A DNA stretch of 13,241 nucleotides from Shewanellaceae bacterium (GTDB lineage: Bacteria > Pseudomonadota > Gammaproteobacteria > Enterobacterales > Shewanellaceae): contig JADHND010000023.1 of the NCBI GenBank assembly GCA_016779685.1, forward strand, positions 1-13,241, read 5' to 3'. Shown piece by piece: positions 6,080-12,865 of the stretch (position 1 is the stretch's first letter; every line of letters begins with the position of its first letter). A program made the translations under genes and the position numbers. The notes beneath the pieces are model-generated. The model was not told the DNA's origin, did no database searches, and was given only the letters and a program-made list of their open reading frames with translations.

Positions 6080-7513
6080 ATGGAATCGAGGTTACCAGCA
6101 TTTGAAAATGGACGAGTACTTTTGGTTGGGGATGTCATGCTTGACCGATATTGGTCTGGATTGACGCAACGCATTTCTCCAGAAGCACCGGTGCCTGTGG
6201 TGCTGGTAAATCAGCATCAAGATCGTCCAGGTGGTGCGGCTAATGTGGCATTTAATATGGCTACATTGGGTTGCAATGTGTATTTAAAAGGCATTATCGG
6301 GGAAGATGAAGCGGGTAAGAAGCTGCTAGAAAAAATTGATTCGCTTGATGTTAAGGCGGATATGATAGTTGTGCCTCAGATGCCTACGATTGTGAAGTTA
6401 AGAGTATTGAGTGCTGGTCAGCAGTTAATAAGACTTGATTTCGAACAACCCTATCATGCAAAAAATGCTCAAAAATTGATCCAAGATAGCATTGAATGTT
6501 TATCGGAAAATCAGGTCTTAGTGTTATCAGATTACGCTAAAGGTAGCCTTGTACACGCGCAGGAGCTTATCCAAGCAGCCAAAAAAAACAATCTTTATGT
6601 GGTGGTTGATTCTAAGGGTAACGACTATGAAGCTTTTCGTGATGCTGATTTATTAACCCCGAATCTGCATGAATTTGAAAGTATGGTAGGTCGAGTGACC
6701 AGTGATCAAGATTTACAGGAAAAAGCGTTGCACTTAATTCGTTTTTTAAACTTGCAAGCTCTATTGGTCACACGCTCAGAACAGGGCATGACACTGATTA
6801 AACGCGATGCTGAAGTATACCATTACCCAACACATGCACAGGAGGTTTTTGATGTCACCGGAGCTGGTGATACGGTTGTTGCTGTCATTGCTGCTAGTAT
6901 AGCAGCAGGTGCGGATTTACAGCAGGCCTGCTATTTAGCCAATGTTGCTGCGGGTCTGGTGGTGGGTAAATTGGGGACTTCCACTGTGACATCAATCGAG
7001 TTAGCGAAAGCATTGAATGCTTTACAAGGTAATGAATACAGTGGTGTGGTTTCCCAACATCAAATGTTAGCGATGGTCGGTCAAGCGCGACTTCATCAAA
7101 AAAAAATTGTGATGACCAATGGCTGCTTTGATTTATTGCATGCAGGGCATGTGCAATATTTAAAGCAGGCCAAAGCATTGGGTGACATCTTGATCATTGC
7201 TGTCAATTCAGATGAATCAGTCAGGCAACTCAAGGGAAAAAATCGTCCGATTAATGATTGCAAGCGTCGCATGTCTGTTCTAGCTGGATTATCCGTTGTT
7301 GACTTTGTGTGTCAGTTTGAAGAGGATACACCATTGGCCTTGATTCAATTAATTCAGCCAGATGTCTTGGTCAAGGGTGGTGATTATGTATTAGAAAGCA
7401 TCGTTGGATATGATGCGGTACAGGCTTATGGCGGTCAAGTTCGGGTACTGGGTTTTCATGAAGCTTGCTCAACCAGCGGCATGATAGAAGCTATCATTGA
7501 GCAAGGAGCTTAA
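6080..7513 (+). CDS. hldE: Bifunctional HldE: heptose 7-phosphate kinase / heptose 1-phosphate adenylyltransferase
   Basis: HldE catalyses two steps toward ADP-heptose for the LPS inner core. These are phosphorylation of D-glycero-beta-D-manno-heptose 7-phosphate at position 1 and, after GmhB, transfer of AMP from ATP. The ribokinase-like domain is at about 1-315: GDVMLDRYW, PGGAANVA near 50, and the catalytic DVTGAGDT at 258-265 with D264 as base. The nucleotidyltransferase domain is at about 340-477: TNGCFDLLHAGH, with HAGH at 354-357, then VLVKGGDY and a C-terminal CSTSGMIE. The frame opens at a TTG (6053). The ATG at 6080 has AAGAAGG 6 nt upstream and gives 477 residues, which is the E. 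coli length, so it is preferred. A run of nine A (7098-7106) lies at the domain junction. It is divergent from lpxL and convergent with pnt. Confidence 0.97.
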   Translation: MESRLPAFENGRVLLVGDVMLDRYWSGLTQRISPEAPVPVVLVNQHQDRPGGAANVAFNMATLGCNVYLKGIIGEDEAGKKLLEKIDSLDVKADMIVVPQMPTIVKLRVLSAGQQLIRLDFEQPYHAKNAQKLIQDSIECLSENQVLVLSDYAKGSLVHAQELIQAAKKNNLYVVVDSKGNDYEAFRDADLLTPNLHEFESMVGRVTSDQDLQEKALHLIRFLNLQALLVTRSEQGMTLIKRDAEVYHYPTHAQEVFDVTGAGDTVVAVIAASIAAGADLQQACYLANVAAGLVVGKLGTSTVTSIELAKALNALQGNEYSGVVSQHQMLAMVGQARLHQKKIVMTNGCFDLLHAGHVQYLKQAKALGDILIIAVNSDESVRQLKGKNRPINDCKRRMSVLAGLSVVDFVCQFEEDTPLALIQLIQPDVLVKGGDYVLESIVGYDAVQAYGGQVRVLGFHEACSTSGMIEAIIEQGA

Positions 7514-7525
7514 AGACAATCGAAA

Positions 7526-7578
7526 AGCATAGCCATGACTATAAGTGATATTTATTTCTTAAAATACATGGCTATAGC
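7526..7578 (-). terminator. Long inverted repeat between hldE and pntB
   Basis: The arms ATAGCCATG (7529-7537) and CATGGCTAT (7567-7575) pair perfectly over 9 bp, and extend by AGC/GCT on the outside with one bulged base. The loop is 29 nt of AT-rich sequence. Read on the - strand the stem is followed by a short T-run (CTTTTCG), so it most likely ends the pnt operon; it lies 7 bp past the pntB stop. It may also serve hldE, which converges on it. The large loop lowers certainty. Confidence 0.5.
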
Positions 7579-7584
7579 TGCTGT

Positions 7585-8964
7585 TTAATTTTGTTTCAGA
7601 CAATGACTGAGTTCGGAAACTGTTTTTTTAGCATCGCCAAACAGCATCCGCGTATGTTGACAAGTAAACAAAGGATTGGGCAACCCGGCATATCCTGTTT
7701 TCAAGCTTCTTTTAATGACGATAACTTGTTTAGCTTCATCTACATTTAAAATAGGCATTCCATAAATAGGACTTTGGGTGTCGACTCTGGCGGACGGGTT
7801 GATCACGTCGTTTGCGCCGATAACAATGACCACATCAGTTTCTTTAAATTGAGGATTAATTTGATCAAGTTCAACCAATTGTTCATAAGGAATTTCGGCT
7901 TCGGATAACAATACATTCATATGCCCCGGCATTCTTCCAGCAACAGGGTGAATGGCATAACGAACCTCAATATTGAGTGACTCTAGTAGGTTCGCCATTT
8001 CTCGAACAGCATGTTGAGCTTGAGAACTCGCCAGCCCAAACCCGGGAACAATGACAACTTGTTGTGCATTTTCTAAAATCATGGCCACTTCTTCAGTGGA
8101 GGTTTTAGCAATGTTGCCTTGGTAAATTTTGTCAGCAAGGTCATCGATAGAGCTGTGTTTGTTGTTCCCTAAAAAGACCTTTAACAAGGAACGATTCATA
8201 GATCGACACATGGTGAGGGTTAAGATAAAACCAGATGTGCCAACCAGAGAGCCAGCGATGATCAAAACGGTATTTTGAGTAATGAATCCTGCTACTGCCG
8301 CGGCTAATCCAGAATAAGCATTAAGAAGAGAAATGACCACAGGCATGTCACTGCCACCTATTGGTAGAATTAGCATACAGCCTAGTACGAGCGAAATAGT
8401 AAGCAAATGTTGTACCCAATAAGCCTGATTGAAACCTTGAATACAAAGGCCAATTAAATACAGGATAGAGAATGCTGCGATTAAGTTTAAAGGATTATGA
8501 AGGGGAATCATAATTGAACGAGAGGGAATGAAGCCTTGTAATTTACCGAAAGCCACCACTGAGCCCGTTAAGGTAATGGCTCCGATTACAATGGTAATGT
8601 AAATTGAGCTAATGACCATCACATCTGTATACAAAAATATGACCTGAGCATGATTGAGTGCGACAAACAAGGATGCTGCACCACCCAGCCCATTTAAAGC
8701 GGATATCATTTGTGGCATTGCTGTCATTTTAACTTGTCGAGCAATCCAGAAGCCAATCGAGGACCCCAGCAGTATACCAATGACTATTAGTTGGTAGTGT
8801 AATATACTTATATGCACCAACGTTGCAATAACAGCGATTAGCATACCCAAGGCTGCTAACCGATTGCCTCGAATGGCACTACGTGGATGCGCCATATTTT
8901 TAATGCCAAAGATAAACAAAAGAGTGCTGGCAAGATAAGCTAAATAGCTCCAATATAGTTCCAT
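7585..8964 (-). CDS. pntB: NAD(P) transhydrogenase subunit beta PntB
   Basis: PntB carries most of the proton-conducting membrane domain (dII) and the NADP(H)-binding domain (dIII). It works with PntAA and PntAB to make NADPH from NADH at the cost of proton entry. It has 459 residues, close to the E. coli 462. Hydrophobic helices fill about 1-255. dIII, about 285-459, shows VPGFGLASSQAQH near 307, the block HPVAGRMPGHMN at 339-350, GANDVINPSA near 383, and KRSLKTGYAGLPNPLF with MLFGDAK near the end. It is the last gene of the operon, 16 nt after pntAB, with AGGAA in that gap. Oddity: where E. coli PntB has the proton-pathway residue His91 (ILHSFVGLAA), this protein has Asn91 (ALNGLGGAAS). Confidence 0.97.
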   Translation of the reverse strand: MELYWSYLAYLASTLLFIFGIKNMAHPRSAIRGNRLAALGMLIAVIATLVHISILHYQLIVIGILLGSSIGFWIARQVKMTAMPQMISALNGLGGAASLFVALNHAQVIFLYTDVMVISSIYITIVIGAITLTGSVVAFGKLQGFIPSRSIMIPLHNPLNLIAAFSILYLIGLCIQGFNQAYWVQHLLTISLVLGCMLILPIGGSDMPVVISLLNAYSGLAAAVAGFITQNTVLIIAGSLVGTSGFILTLTMCRSMNRSLLKVFLGNNKHSSIDDLADKIYQGNIAKTSTEEVAMILENAQQVVIVPGFGLASSQAQHAVREMANLLESLNIEVRYAIHPVAGRMPGHMNVLLSEAEIPYEQLVELDQINPQFKETDVVIVIGANDVINPSARVDTQSPIYGMPILNVDEAKQVIVIKRSLKTGYAGLPNPLFTCQHTRMLFGDAKKTVSELSHCLKQN

Positions 8965-8980
8965 ATCTGTGATTTCCTAT

Positions 8981-9256
8981 TTATTTTTTAGAAAACATGC
9001 CTAACATGCGATTTGTAACTAAAAAACCGGCAACAACATTAATCGTAGCGCAGGTGACTGCAAGAAAGCCCAGTACTTCTGTGATCAATTGTTCGCTGGA
9101 ACCTGTTGCTAAAATGGCACCGACAAGTGTAATGCCAGAGATAGCGTTACAACCTGACATAAGAGGTGTGTGGAGGGTGGCCGGAATTTTATTAATAAGC
9201 TCAACACCAAGAAATAAAGCTAGGATAAAGATAGTTATTAAGAATAAGAGTTCCAT
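8981..9256 (-). CDS. pntAB: NAD(P) transhydrogenase subunit alpha part 2, PntAB
   Basis: This short subunit of 91 residues gives the membrane helices that in E. coli form the C-terminal part of PntA; here it is separate, as in Rhodospirillum rubrum. Three helices are visible (about 4-20, 33-52 and 60-80). The family motif LHTPLMSGCNAISGITLVGA is present, as is the C-terminal NRMLGMF. Its ATG directly follows the pntAA stop (TAAATG, no gap), and its AAGGAG lies inside the end of pntAA, so translation is probably coupled. Residue 40 is Ser in NAISG, where I recall some relatives carrying a His. Confidence 0.95.
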   Translation of the reverse strand: MELLFLITIFILALFLGVELINKIPATLHTPLMSGCNAISGITLVGAILATGSSEQLITEVLGFLAVTCATINVVAGFLVTNRMLGMFSKK

Positions 9257-10411
9257 TTATACGGTCTCCTTTACTTTCTTAGCCAGTTTTTTTAAGCTTT
9301 GGTTAATAAATTGACCTTGCTGACAAATACATGATTCAAGCAAAATATCATCTTTAAATGCAGCAGACTCATCTGTGTTTTGTTGGAGTAGGTTGATAAA
9401 GTTCCGAATGTTGTTTCCAAACATTTGGCTTGCATGTAATGATTTATAGGACGTAATGTTGTCGATTCCGACGATGGTGATGCCTTCATATTCAATAATT
9501 TCACCGACCTCGGTGAGTTCGGTGTTACCGCCAGATGCGGCAGCCAAATCAATGATGACGGATCCTTTTTTCATTTTCTCTATCATATCTTCAGTCATTA
9601 AGATGGGTGCTTTTTTTCCAGGTATCGAGGCTGTTGTGATGACGATATCTTTGTTTAATAGAACCTGCTCTAAGCCTTGCTGCTGTAGCTTTAAGAAATT
9701 TTTCGATGGCTCATTGGCGTAACCCTGGCTGTTTTCTAGGTTGTCTGCAATTAGATTCAGAGAAACCGGTTTGGCACCAACAGAAATAATTTGTTCCTGA
9801 GTTGCTTCACGAACATCGTAGGCTTCAACGATGGCACCTAACCGCTTAGCTGTAGCGCAGGCTTGTAGACCAGCGACACCAGCTCCGATGACCAATACGC
9901 GTGCAGGCGATAAGGTACCTGCTGCTGTGATCATCATGGGTAAAAGTTGTGGTGACAAATCCGCAGCTGAAATCACCGCTTGATAGCCAGCAATGGTACC
10001 AATTGTCGATAATACATCCATACTTTGTGCGCGTGTGATTCTAGGCAACATTTCGAGGGCAAATACGGTTGTTCGCTGCTTATTTAATTTATTGAGAAAT
10101 TTTATGTTATTAAAAGGGTCAAACATACTGACCAAGATATGTTTTTCCTGAAGGTATTTGATGGACCGCTGTAAACTATGATGTAAGTTTAACCCGATGA
10201 TGATTTGAGCCTGATCTAAAATTTGTTTTTGGGTCTTAAGTACTTCAGCGCCAACTTTTAGATAATCTTGATCTGATATTTGAGCGTCTGATCCGGTGCC
10301 TGATTGCACACTGACTGAAAAGTCATTCTTGATGAGCCAAGCGACATCTTGAGGTGTCAATGCAACACATCGTTCATCTTTTTTTAATTCTTTAAGCAGG
10401 CCTATTTTCAC
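9257..10411 (-). CDS. pntAA: NAD(P) transhydrogenase subunit alpha part 1, PntAA
   Basis: PntAA is the soluble NAD(H)-binding domain dI, which hands hydride to NADP+ held by PntB. It has 384 residues with no membrane segment, as expected for the split form. The N-terminal half is alanine-dehydrogenase-like (MKIGLLKE, FDPF near 97, and RITRAQSMD at 124-132). The Rossmann fold has VLVIGAGVAGLQA at 172-184 with acidic YDVR near 198. ITTASIPGKKAPIL and GSVIIDLAAASGGN follow. The stretch GIDNITSYKSLHASQMFGNN, which corresponds to the mobile-loop region, is rather divergent. The start is GTG at 10411, supported by AGGAGT 6 nt upstream. It is the first gene of the operon pntAA-pntAB-pntB. An orphan alanine dehydrogenase is excluded by the operon. 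Confidence 0.96.
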   Translation of the reverse strand: MKIGLLKELKKDERCVALTPQDVAWLIKNDFSVSVQSGTGSDAQISDQDYLKVGAEVLKTQKQILDQAQIIIGLNLHHSLQRSIKYLQEKHILVSMFDPFNNIKFLNKLNKQRTTVFALEMLPRITRAQSMDVLSTIGTIAGYQAVISAADLSPQLLPMMITAAGTLSPARVLVIGAGVAGLQACATAKRLGAIVEAYDVREATQEQIISVGAKPVSLNLIADNLENSQGYANEPSKNFLKLQQQGLEQVLLNKDIVITTASIPGKKAPILMTEDMIEKMKKGSVIIDLAAASGGNTELTEVGEIIEYEGITIVGIDNITSYKSLHASQMFGNNIRNFINLLQQNTDESAAFKDDILLESCICQQGQFINQSLKKLAKKVKETV

Positions 10412-10638
10412 AAGTTAACTCCTGTTCAACCGGATTTTTCTGTTTTGTTACGACCATGACACAGACATGGCTTTAACGAGAATGGATTTCTTAAAGATAT
10501 AAATAATCGCAATCCATTTATAATTTTAGTTAAGAATTTATAAATAGGATCGAATAACTAGAAAAATTAGATGGAAATTAGAGTAAATTAAGCTTATTAG
10601 CGGCTAGCTTATTCAGGCTTTGTGTTAGTGTGGGAGGT
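10412..10638 (-). other. Leader region of the pnt operon
   Basis: This AT-rich stretch holds no gene that I can support. Several TATAAA/TATAAT-like boxes occur on both strands (10490-10560), but none has a good -35 at proper spacing, so the pnt promoter is not resolved. A short inverted repeat, CCATG with CATGG around a 7-nt centre (10454-10470), lies about 45 nt before the pntAA start and could be an operator or a small hairpin in the mRNA leader. Confidence 0.25.
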
Positions 10639-10680
10639 GCCTGATACGAATTCTAAGTATCAGGCGCATTTTCTTTATTT
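10637..10680 (+). terminator. Strong stem-loop next to the ppa 3' end
   Basis: GCCTGATAC (10639-10647) and GTATCAGGC (10657-10665) pair over 9 bp, extended outward by U-G and G-C in the + sense, around the loop GAATTCTAA. A T-rich tract (TTTTCTTTATTTT, 10669-10680) follows on the + strand, making a good + strand intrinsic terminator. It begins 8 bp after the ppa stop on the opposite strand, where the same stem lacks a U-run. It probably serves as the ppa terminator in spite of this, or it blocks antisense transcription into ppa. Confidence 0.6.
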
Positions 10681-11202
10681 TTGAAATCGTTCTTCGCTAG
10701 CGATAATTTCATGACGTGCGGCATTCAGATCATCCCACCCATCTACTTTAACCCACTTCCCTTGTTCAAGGTCTTTATAGCGTTCAAAAAAGTGCTGAAT
10801 TTGTGATTTGAGTAATGAAGGTATGTCATCAACCGATTTAATATGGTCATATTCTTTGCATATTTTTGATTGTGGCACTGCAAAAATTTTAGCATCTTCG
10901 CCGGATTCATCGGTCATTTTAAGCACGCCAACTGGACGACAACGGATTACAGATCCTGGTTGCAGAGGGTAGGGTGTTGGCACTAACACATCTACCGGGT
11001 CACCATCTAGGCTTAAGGTGTTGTTGATGTAGCCATAGTTACATGGATAAAACATGGGTGCAGTCATACATCTATCGACAAATAAACAGCCAGTCTCTTT
11101 ATCGACTTCATATTTAATGGGATCGTGATTTTGTGGAATTTCAATAACAACGTAAATATCATCTGGTAAGGAAAGTCCAGCGGGCACATTGTTTAAGCTC
11201 AT
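10675..11202 (-). CDS. ppa: Inorganic pyrophosphatase, soluble family I
   Basis: The enzyme hydrolyses cytoplasmic pyrophosphate to phosphate, which pulls nucleic acid, protein and activated-sugar synthesis forward. It has 175 residues, one fewer than E. coli, and is strikingly similar to it. Active-site residues are in place (Met counted as 1): E21, K30 and E32 in KYEVDK, R44, Y52 and Y56 in FYPCNYGY, D66, D68 and D71 in the signature DGDPVDV, D98 and D103 in DESGEDAK with K105, and K143 in the GKWVKV region. The ATG has AAGG 7 nt upstream. It lies 81 bp downstream of nhaC on the same strand, with its own likely promoter in that gap. Confidence 0.98.
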   Translation of the reverse strand: MSLNNVPAGLSLPDDIYVVIEIPQNHDPIKYEVDKETGCLFVDRCMTAPMFYPCNYGYINNTLSLDGDPVDVLVPTPYPLQPGSVIRCRPVGVLKMTDESGEDAKIFAVPQSKICKEYDHIKSVDDIPSLLKSQIQHFFERYKDLEQGKWVKVDGWDDLNAARHEIIASEERFQK

Positions 11203-11236
11203 GATAAAACCTTAAATAAATGAATTTAAAGAAGGT

Positions 11237-11245
11237 ATTGTACCA
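11237..11245 (-). promoter_or_regulatory. Extended -10 element before ppa
   Basis: On the - strand TGGTACAAT (11245-11237) fits the extended -10 pattern TGnTATAAT with one mismatch, about 35 nt before the ppa ATG. No good -35 is seen, which is usual for this promoter type. The same nine bases precede mpl at 12827-12835. Confidence 0.45.
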
Positions 11246-11283
11246 AATAAAAAATTTTGATGCATCTAGAGGAGGTAAAAACC

Positions 11284-12636
11284 TTAGTTGTTAATAATGA
11301 GGTTAGCGTCTCGCTTACGGGTAAAAATAAACAGTAAGGTGATAATAGATAGAATCATGCAATACCAGACATAACTAACGGATTCTAGTGGTGTAATCTC
11401 GAAAGCAGCAGAGACCAATAAAGCTTGAGCGCCGTATGGTATGATCCCCTGAATGATACAAGTAAAAATATCCAGTATGGATGCCGAACGCTTAGCAGGA
11501 ATGTTGTGCTCTTTAGCTAAAGCTTTAGCCACCCCACTGCTAATGAGAATGGCCACTGTATTGTTTGCGATGCATAAATTGGTTAAAGAAGCAGTGAATC
11601 CTATGCCTGCTTCAGCGGCTCTAACCTTAATATTCTCATTTTTTTTTCCAACAAGAATAATAATATTTTCAATGTGTTGACTAATATATGCCAGGCCACC
11701 CTGTTTGTACATGAGTGCTGCTAATCCGCCAATCAGCATCGATAGGAGAAATATTTCTTGCATGTTGACAAAGCCGCTGTAAATGTCTTCCGCCATCAGC
11801 ATAAATGTATAGGTATCCATATAAATACCGATACCGCTAGCGATGAGAATGCCGAAGGTTAAGACCACAAATACATTTAATCCTGAAATAGCAAGAATCA
11901 AGATTATCAGGTAGGGTATGACACTGATGATGTCATACTGTTGTTCTGAGAGGCTGACGGTCTCGTTGTTGGCCGCGCTGAAAAATAAGATAGCAATTAA
12001 GGCTGAAGGAATGGCGTATATTAAGTTTTCTTTAAATTTATCCGACATTTCACATCCCTGAGTTCGGGTAGAGGCAATGGTGGTATCGGAGATGATGGAT
12101 AAGTTATCCCCAAAGAGTGCGCCGGATAAGATGGCTCCAGCCATAAGAGATGGGTCAATGCCAGCTGTTTGAGTAATCCCAACTGCGACAGGTGAAATGG
12201 CTGCAAGTGTGCCCATCGATGTGCCCATGGCTGTTGCGATAAACGCAGTGATAATAAAAAAACCAGGTACTAAAAAAGATCCTGGAATATAATTCAACCC
12301 TAAGGCGACAGTGGCTTCAACCCCGCCAGTTGCTTTGGCTACTGCGGCAAAAGCGCCAGCCAGCAAATAGATTAAGCACATGGTGATAATATTGTTGTTG
12401 CCGATACCATCAATAAATTGTGCCAATGCTTTGGTGAGTGGTTCTTCTGACAGCAAGATAGCTAGGATAATACAAGGTAGGATAGCCACAACACTTGATA
12501 GCTGATAAAAAGCAAACTCAACGCCTTTACTTTGAAAATAAACACCTGTGCCAATAAACAGGGTTAAAAAGCAAATAAGAGGTAATAGTGCTACAGCACT
12601 TGGTTTAATGTGGCTATCAGCGTGAAGGTCTAAAAT
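11284..12636 (-). CDS. nhaC: Na+/H+ antiporter, NhaC family, probably with an ATT start
   Basis: This inner-membrane antiporter exchanges Na+ for H+. NhaC-family marks include NNNIITMCLIYLLAGAFAAVAKATGGV, ATAMGTSMGTLAAISPVA and GALFGDNLSIISDTTIASTRTQG, with many hydrophobic helices. The first ATG/GTG/TTG in frame is a GTG at 12489 (401 residues). The frame stays open to a stop at 12672-12670, and the extra codons encode what looks like the real N-terminus: LDLHADSHIKPSAVALLPL, then a first helix and GVEFAFYQLSSVVAILP. No ATG, GTG or TTG lies in that extension. Two ATT codons (12639-12634) follow AAGGA (12648-12644) by 4 and 7 nt. I take the second, giving 450 residues, near the family length. 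An ATA at 12654 is another option. The family call is firm; the start is inferred. Confidence 0.85.
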   Translation of the reverse strand: MLDLHADSHIKPSAVALLPLICFLTLFIGTGVYFQSKGVEFAFYQLSSVVAILPCIILAILLSEEPLTKALAQFIDGIGNNNIITMCLIYLLAGAFAAVAKATGGVEATVALGLNYIPGSFLVPGFFIITAFIATAMGTSMGTLAAISPVAVGITQTAGIDPSLMAGAILSGALFGDNLSIISDTTIASTRTQGCEMSDKFKENLIYAIPSALIAILFFSAANNETVSLSEQQYDIISVIPYLIILILAISGLNVFVVLTFGILIASGIGIYMDTYTFMLMAEDIYSGFVNMQEIFLLSMLIGGLAALMYKQGGLAYISQHIENIIILVGKKNENIKVRAAEAGIGFTASLTNLCIANNTVAILISSGVAKALAKEHNIPAKRSASILDIFTCIIQGIIPYGAQALLVSAAFEITPLESVSYVWYCMILSIITLLFIFTRKRDANLIINN

Positions 12637-12674
12637 AATCGGTTCCTTGAGTATGGAGGAATGCGCACTTTAAA

Positions 12675-12685
12675 AGTATAGTATA
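12675..12685 (-). promoter_or_regulatory. Overlapping -10 boxes upstream of nhaC
   Basis: On the - strand TATACTATACT holds two overlapping TATACT boxes. Starts would fall near 12673-12668, leaving a leader of about 30-40 nt with AAGGA placed for the ATT codons. No clear -35 is found. Confidence 0.35.
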
Positions 12686-12760
12686 CCCTTTTGAAAAGCC
12701 TATGCGTTGAGTTTGATTTTGTCTATTTGAGATAAATCTTGTTGATATCTGGCTAAATGA

Positions 12761-12773
12761 TGTCTGTTAGACA
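12761..12773. repeat. Short palindrome in the nhaC-mpl divergent gap
   Basis: TGTCT and AGACA flank the trinucleotide GTT, giving a 13-bp interrupted palindrome of operator size. A further TTGTCTG occurs at 12792-12798. It lies about 55 bp upstream of the mpl -10 and about 75 bp upstream of the nhaC -10 boxes. A binding site for a dimeric regulator is possible but unproven. Confidence 0.25.
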
Positions 12774-12826
12774 GCCTGAAAAGATAAGATCTTGTCTGCT
12801 TTCGATAGGTAAAATTAAGGCATCAA

Positions 12827-12835
12827 TGGTACAAT
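12827..12835 (+). promoter_or_regulatory. Extended -10 element before mpl
   Basis: TGGTACAAT fits TGnTATAAT with one mismatch and lies 30 nt before the mpl ATG; the start would be near 12842. No clear -35 is found. It is identical to the element before ppa. Confidence 0.45.
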
Positions 12836-12865
12836 CAAAGCATTAAAATTAAGCATGAGATAGAT

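Noticed and set aside
8997..9314. A 105-codon open frame on the + strand over pntAB
   Set aside because: It lies antisense to a well-supported gene, has no ribosome binding site or family resemblance, and is a mirror of the coding pattern.
10675..12636. nhaC and ppa with pnt as one ion-energy operon
   Set aside because: The genes share a strand, but gaps of 81 and 263 bp, a promoter-like element before ppa and a stem-loop after ppa indicate separate transcription units.
12630..12668. A 12-codon reading frame (GTG at 12668, stop TAG at 12632-12630) upstream of nhaC that could reach nhaC by a -1 shift
   Set aside because: The codons before the stop (CGA TTA TTT) do not form a usable slippery heptamer, no ribosome binding site precedes the GTG, and the nhaC-like residues are already in the direct frame upstream of the shift point.
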